DNA of 64,000 bases from positions 62,001 to 126,000 of the forward strand of contig JAOEIQ010000010.1 in NCBI GenBank assembly GCA_026162565.1. Direction: 5' to 3'. The position numbers and the translations under genes were made by a program. The stretch comes from Flavobacteriaceae bacterium NBU2973. GTDB lineage: Bacteria > Bacteroidota > Bacteroidia > Flavobacteriales > Flavobacteriaceae. Under the pieces are notes generated by a model, which ran no database searches, was not told the origin of the DNA, and saw only the letters and a list, made by a program, of their open reading frames with translations. Positions 60,483 through 64,000 of this stretch are shown piece by piece; positions within the stretch are counted from its first letter, which is position 1, and the number at the start of each line of letters is the position of its first letter.

Positions 60483-60959
60483 ATGAAATACGCTAGATTA
60501 ACAAAAGAGCAATTAGAAGAATTACATAAAGAGTTTATTAATTTTTTAGCCACACAATCTATTACAGCTGATGAGTGGACGAAAATTAAAACTGAAAAAC
60601 CTGACGTAGCAGAGGAAGAACTAGATGTTTTTAGTGATTTAGTTTGGGAGGGAGTTTTAAATCAAGCTCAATATCTGGAGCAAATATCTCCACAACATAT
60701 TCATATGTTTTGTTTATCTGATACAAACATGCATTTAATAGCTTTGAAGCTAAAGTCTGAAGTTGCAGATTTAACTACAAAAGAAGGGTATCAATGGTTA
60801 CGAGATAACCTATTATCTGATGAAGTAGAAGTGCTTCAGGCACATAAAAATTATTCTGAAGACAAAAATCAAGATAAATTTGCTTTAATACAACAAGGCG
60901 CTTACATAACAAAAGGTGATTTATACAATTACTTTAATAAGCTTGTAAATGATAACTAA
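60483..60959 (+). CDS. DUF6495 family protein
   Basis: A 158-residue acidic helical protein without signal peptide. The sequence begins MKYARLTKEQLEELHKEFIN and includes DEWTKIKTEKPDVAEEELDV, SPQHIHMFCLSDTNMHLIAL and GAYITKGDLYNYFNKLVND; I recognise it as the flavobacterial DUF6495 family that often lies near hisS. Function unknown. It is the second gene of a pair with the GDPD gene and 101 bp upstream of hisS. Confidence 0.78.
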   Translation: MKYARLTKEQLEELHKEFINFLATQSITADEWTKIKTEKPDVAEEELDVFSDLVWEGVLNQAQYLEQISPQHIHMFCLSDTNMHLIALKLKSEVADLTTKEGYQWLRDNLLSDEVEVLQAHKNYSEDKNQDKFALIQQGAYITKGDLYNYFNKLVNDN

Positions 60960-60963
60960 TAAA

Positions 60964-60990
60964 TGTCTGTTCAAGCGCAGTCGAGAACTA
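60964..60990. repeat. Dispersed intergenic repeat copy (TGTC ... AGCGCAGTCGAGAACT type)
   Basis: TGTCTGTTCAAGCGCAGTCG then AGAACTA, directly after the DUF6495 stop and 71 bp before hisS. It matches the copies at 1901 and 11218. Confidence 0.55.
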
Positions 60991-61060
60991 TTTTAATTAA
61001 TACCTTTGCAAAAACTAAAACCAATCACTTAAATTAAAGACTGCTATATCAAGTATTATT

Positions 61061-62719
61061 ATGGCTACAAAACCAAGTATACCAAAAGGAACTAGAGATT
61101 TTAATCCAGAGCAAGTTGCCAAACGCAACTATATTTTTAGCACAATAAAATCTGCTTTCGAGACCTTTGGTTTTCAGCCCATAGAAACACCTAGTTTTGA
61201 AAATTCTGATACCTTGATGGGAAAGTATGGAGAAGAAGGGGATAGACTTATTTTTAAGATTTTAAATTCTGGTGATTATTTAGGTGATTTTAATGAGACT
61301 TTGCTTGAGTTTATTGGAACAATTTTAAAACATTTAAAAGAAGTTGAATTAAGTGGATTAGATAGCTCAAGTCCTAATTATAACCAATCAATATCAAAGT
61401 TTATTAATTCTTTGAATGATAAATTGAAAGAAACTAATAAGAAGTTGTTTTCAGATGAAAAATTAAGAAACGAGAATTTTGTTGTTGATATACTTAATAT
61501 TATTGTAGCTAATCAGAATGAATCAAAAGAATTTGAAAACCTTGTAAAAACTCAAACTGAATTAGCAGCTTCAATAGTATTTAGTGATTTTTATTATAGA
61601 TTAAAACCAAAATTTCTAACTTCTTATATTTCTGAAAAAGCCCTTCGCTACGATTTAACAGTGCCATTTGCACGTTATGTAGTACAACACCAAAACGAGA
61701 TTGCTTTTCCGTTTAAACGCTATCAAATACAACCTGTTTGGCGAGCAGATAGACCACAGAAAGGGCGTTTTAGAGAATTTTATCAATGTGATGCAGATGT
61801 AGTTGGTAGTCAGTCTTTGTTGCAAGAAGTAGAGTTTATACAACTATACGATACGGTTTTTACTAATTTAAATCTCAAAGGTGTAACCATTAAGATTAAT
61901 AATCGTAAAATTCTGTCTGGAATTGCCGAGGTTATTGGCGCACAGGATAAGCTTATAGATTTTACTGTTGCTCTAGATAAATTAGATAAAATAGGTGAGG
62001 AGAAGGTTAAAGCAGAAATGCTAGAAAAAGGTATTCCAGAATCTGGCATAGAGAAGTTACAACCGCTTTTTAGTTTAACAGGAAGTTTTGAGTCTCAAAT
62101 TCAGGGTTTAAAAGCTATTTTAAGCACTTCTGAAGATGGTAAACAAGGAATACAAGAATTAGAGTTTATTAATAACGCTATTTCAAACTTGGGTTTAAAA
62201 ACTGCTACTTTACAACTAGATGTTACTTTAGCTCGAGGACTAAACTATTACACAGGTGCTATTTTTGAAGTGTCTGCGCCAGATTCTGTAAAAATGGGTT
62301 CTATTGGTGGAGGAGGACGTTATGATGATCTTACAGGTATTTTTGGTTTAAATGATGTGAGTGGTGTTGGTATTAGCTTTGGATTAGATAGAATTTATTT
62401 GGTATTAGAAGAATTAGATTTATTTCCTGAAACAGTTTCTAACGCGCTACAAGTACTATTTTTTAACTTTGGAGATGCTGAAGCTTTAGCATGCATGCAA
62501 GCTATAAAGTTATTAAGAGAAAAAGGAGTTAATACAGAATTATATCCTGATTCGGCAAAAATGAAAAAGCAAATGACCTATGCAAATAGGAGAGAGGTAC
62601 CATTTATTGTCCTTGTAGGCTCAAATGAGCTAGAAAATAAAACATTCACTCTAAAAAATATGCAAACTGGAGATCAAGAAACGGTAACTCTAGAACGATT
62701 AACCGAAAAGTTTGGATAA
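61061..62719 (+). CDS. hisS: Histidine--tRNA ligase with internal insertion
   Basis: A 552-residue class II synthetase, about 100 longer than usual (420-460). The N-terminus [20 protein letters not shown], motif 1 area [16 protein letters not shown], the HisRS motif [13 protein letters not shown], motif 2 [20 protein letters not shown], the histidine-binding [14 protein letters not shown], motif 3 region [11 protein letters not shown] and [13 protein letters not shown] are all intact; the anticodon-binding domain ends with [13 protein letters not shown]. Residues about 75-183 form a helical insertion between motif 1 and the LRYDLT strand. It is in frame without stops. Confidence 0.93.
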   Translation: MATKPSIPKGTRDFNPEQVAKRNYIFSTIKSAFETFGFQPIETPSFENSDTLMGKYGEEGDRLIFKILNSGDYLGDFNETLLEFIGTILKHLKEVELSGLDSSSPNYNQSISKFINSLNDKLKETNKKLFSDEKLRNENFVVDILNIIVANQNESKEFENLVKTQTELAASIVFSDFYYRLKPKFLTSYISEKALRYDLTVPFARYVVQHQNEIAFPFKRYQIQPVWRADRPQKGRFREFYQCDADVVGSQSLLQEVEFIQLYDTVFTNLNLKGVTIKINNRKILSGIAEVIGAQDKLIDFTVALDKLDKIGEEKVKAEMLEKGIPESGIEKLQPLFSLTGSFESQIQGLKAILSTSEDGKQGIQELEFINNAISNLGLKTATLQLDVTLARGLNYYTGAIFEVSAPDSVKMGSIGGGGRYDDLTGIFGLNDVSGVGISFGLDRIYLVLEELDLFPETVSNALQVLFFNFGDAEALACMQAIKLLREKGVNTELYPDSAKMKKQMTYANRREVPFIVLVGSNELENKTFTLKNMQTGDQETVTLERLTEKFG

Positions 62720-62757
62720 AAAAAAGAGGCCTCACCGCTTAAAAGAGACCTCAATTT
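62718..62757 (-). terminator. Intrinsic terminator of the T9SS cargo gene
   Basis: On the minus strand a hairpin GAGGTCTC / GAGGCCTC (7 of 8 pairs, 11-nt loop; plus-strand 62726-62733 and 62745-62752) is followed by eight Ts. It lies 25 bp after the cargo gene stop. Its effect on hisS is less clear, since the plus-strand T-run is weak. Confidence 0.7.
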
Positions 62758-62776
62758 TCGAATAGTACAATTTAAG

Positions 62777-64000
62777 TTAGTTTATTAGGACTTTTTTAGA
62801 AATGATACTATTGTTCTCTGTCTGTATTTTTATAATATAAGTTCCAGCACTTAAGTCTTTTACTTCAAGTTCTACATAACTTTTAGTTTCTACTTCGTTA
62901 TTTTCATAAATAGACTGACCTAAAATACTGTATAACTCTACAGATTTTATGCTTTCTAATCTAGGATTCATGATTACAATACTTTCAATGGAGTTTGTGT
63001 AGTTTACATCAAAAACATTTAAATCATTATCATCTAATCCTAAAGAGTCTTGATTACTGAAAGTAATTTCAAATCTATCAAGATATTCACCAGCAACTAG
63101 ATAGATATCATAAGCTGTATTTCTTAAATCATGATATAAGTCTAATTCCTTATCATGAAGGTATATCTCTAATTCCTCTCCGACATTAGATAATTCATCT
63201 ATCATGATACTATTTACACCATCAGTATCTGTTTTAACACCTAGAGGTAATATAGTTGTATCTTTAATTTCATCAATACCTTGAATAGTGAACTTTCCAT
63301 CTTGAATCATCCAATACATATCATCAATTTGATCTTCATTGGAAATACCATCAAATCCCCAATCTTCATCAAGAGTTGCTCTTTCATCAACAGTAACTAA
63401 TAGCTGTCTGTGTATTTCATTTATTGAATTAAAGCCTATTCTTAATTTGGTTCTTGGATCTTCAGAATCTGCTTGCGAAGTTGCAGTTTCGCTTGACCTA
63501 GTACTTGTATCACTTTCTCTATGATAAATTCTTTGACCATTATTAAATGTTATCATTCTGTCATCAATACCATCATCTTCAGCAACTACAAAGAATCCTT
63601 TTCCTGGTGGAATAAATCTTGTTGGCAAATAATTAGGAGTTCCGCCTGTACCAACATCTGGATCGTTTGTTCCTTGAGACGCAGCTGCTACAGCACCTGA
63701 AAAGTTATACGTAGCATATCCACCTTGATATTCTGCTAGAACATGAGATCCACCTCCCCAATGATCCCAAAAATAGAGTGTACCACTTAATAATGGGTCT
63801 CCTTCAGGGAAGCTATTATCACTTGTTGGATCCGTAAAGGTTAACACAGGTCCATTATCCATGATAAACTGATCAGCATCAATTGCTGAAGGGTAAGGAT
63901 TACCAACTAAATAATCGTTATTAGCATCTAGCTCTAATTGTATAACGCTATTATTAGGTTTCCCTATAAAGGTATAGTTCTGTTCTTGTGTTACATTACC
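62777..64000 (-). CDS. T9SS type A sorting-domain protein, C-terminal part only
   Basis: The reading frame is open to the right edge, so at least 407 residues of a larger secreted protein are present and the start is missing. An in-frame ATG at 63862 is not the start, because the upstream codons give LVGNPYPSAIDADQFI, a motif typical of Bacteroidetes T9SS cargo. The last 70 residues (IMNPRLESIKSVELYSILGQ, GTYIIKIQTENNSIISKKVL) are the type A C-terminal sorting domain that directs secretion and surface attachment through PorU. The middle is beta-rich without a recognised catalytic motif. Confidence 0.88.
   Translation of the reverse strand, partial: GNVTQEQNYTFIGKPNNSVIQLELDANNDYLVGNPYPSAIDADQFIMDNGPVLTFTDPTSDNSFPEGDPLLSGTLYFWDHWGGGSHVLAEYQGGYATYNFSGAVAAASQGTNDPDVGTGGTPNYLPTRFIPPGKGFFVVAEDDGIDDRMITFNNGQRIYHRESDTSTRSSETATSQADSEDPRTKLRIGFNSINEIHRQLLVTVDERATLDEDWGFDGISNEDQIDDMYWMIQDGKFTIQGIDEIKDTTILPLGVKTDTDGVNSIMIDELSNVGEELEIYLHDKELDLYHDLRNTAYDIYLVAGEYLDRFEITFSNQDSLGLDDNDLNVFDVNYTNSIESIVIMNPRLESIKSVELYSILGQSIYENNEVETKSYVELEVKDLSAGTYIIKIQTENNSIISKKVLIN

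Noticed and set aside
63840-63862. In-frame ATG at 63862 as the start of the T9SS cargo gene
   Set aside because: The frame is open to 64000 and the upstream codons encode a typical NPYPSAIDADQF motif of such proteins, so the gene begins beyond the window.

Overview
The window comes from a low-GC marine-type Bacteroidetes, almost certainly a member of the Flavobacteriaceae. The evidence is a C-terminal type IX secretion (Por) sorting domain, a FecI/FecR/TonB-receptor triad with an STN domain, several carboxypeptidase-like regulatory-domain proteins, flavobacterial DUF families (DUF4294, DUF6048, DUF6452, DUF6495, DUF6768), -7 promoter boxes of the TAnnTTTG type, absence of obvious Shine-Dalgarno sites and very AT-rich intergenic DNA. 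Most of the window is ordinary chromosomal housekeeping. I see no prophage, insertion sequence, CRISPR array, rRNA or tRNA.

Layout. 1-7839: amino-acid/peptide and acetate metabolism and transport (partial M20 deacetylase, YfcC permease, Na+/alanine symporter, acetyl-CoA synthetase), then a leftward NUDIX - PrsW - Bcr/CflA group. 8066-21098: a secreted 17-residue-repeat protein, a class V aminotransferase, an M42 aminopeptidase, DUF4294 + hemolysin III, a CBM9-like lipoprotein, SulP and ZIP transporters, two methyltransferases and a regulatory-domain outer-membrane protein. 21320-22109: an unrecognised two-gene membrane/coiled-coil pair. 22140-27230: DinB, DUF6048, DUF6452, four-helix-bundle and rlmD genes, then an ECF sigma/DUF6768 pair. 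27461-35857: amt, PLP decarboxylase, pheT, small charged secreted proteins and a TlpA-like lipoprotein. 35862-40928: DoxX, unknown lipoprotein/DUF4468 pair, a membrane protein/XRE regulator module, cobB-like sirtuin, trmH and two VOC proteins.

40949-47672 is the most interesting region. An ECF sigma gene, fecR and a FecA-like TonB receptor point left, and two very acidic lipoproteins with tandem lipocalin-like units point right. Reading by eye I found a bipartite 35-bp motif (TTGGGACAATT, 9-nt gap, then GTTGTTTTAA followed by RAATA) both before fecR and before the acidic lipoproteins, with a degenerate third copy before a 78-codon ORF. It looks like the promoter signature of this sigma factor and ties the divergent transcripts into one candidate surface-signalling regulon.

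47806-64000: a regulatory-domain protein, a DEAD-box helicase with a structured leader, rdgB, a DCC1 protein, rlmH, DoxX, then nadC-yihY-DUF2147-priA, a LytTR regulator, the rpsF-rpsR-rplI operon with a textbook flavobacterial promoter, GDPD, DUF6495, hisS (with an insertion of roughly 100 residues) and the C-terminal part of a T9SS cargo protein that runs off the right edge. Short palindromic intergenic repeats of two related families are scattered through the window.
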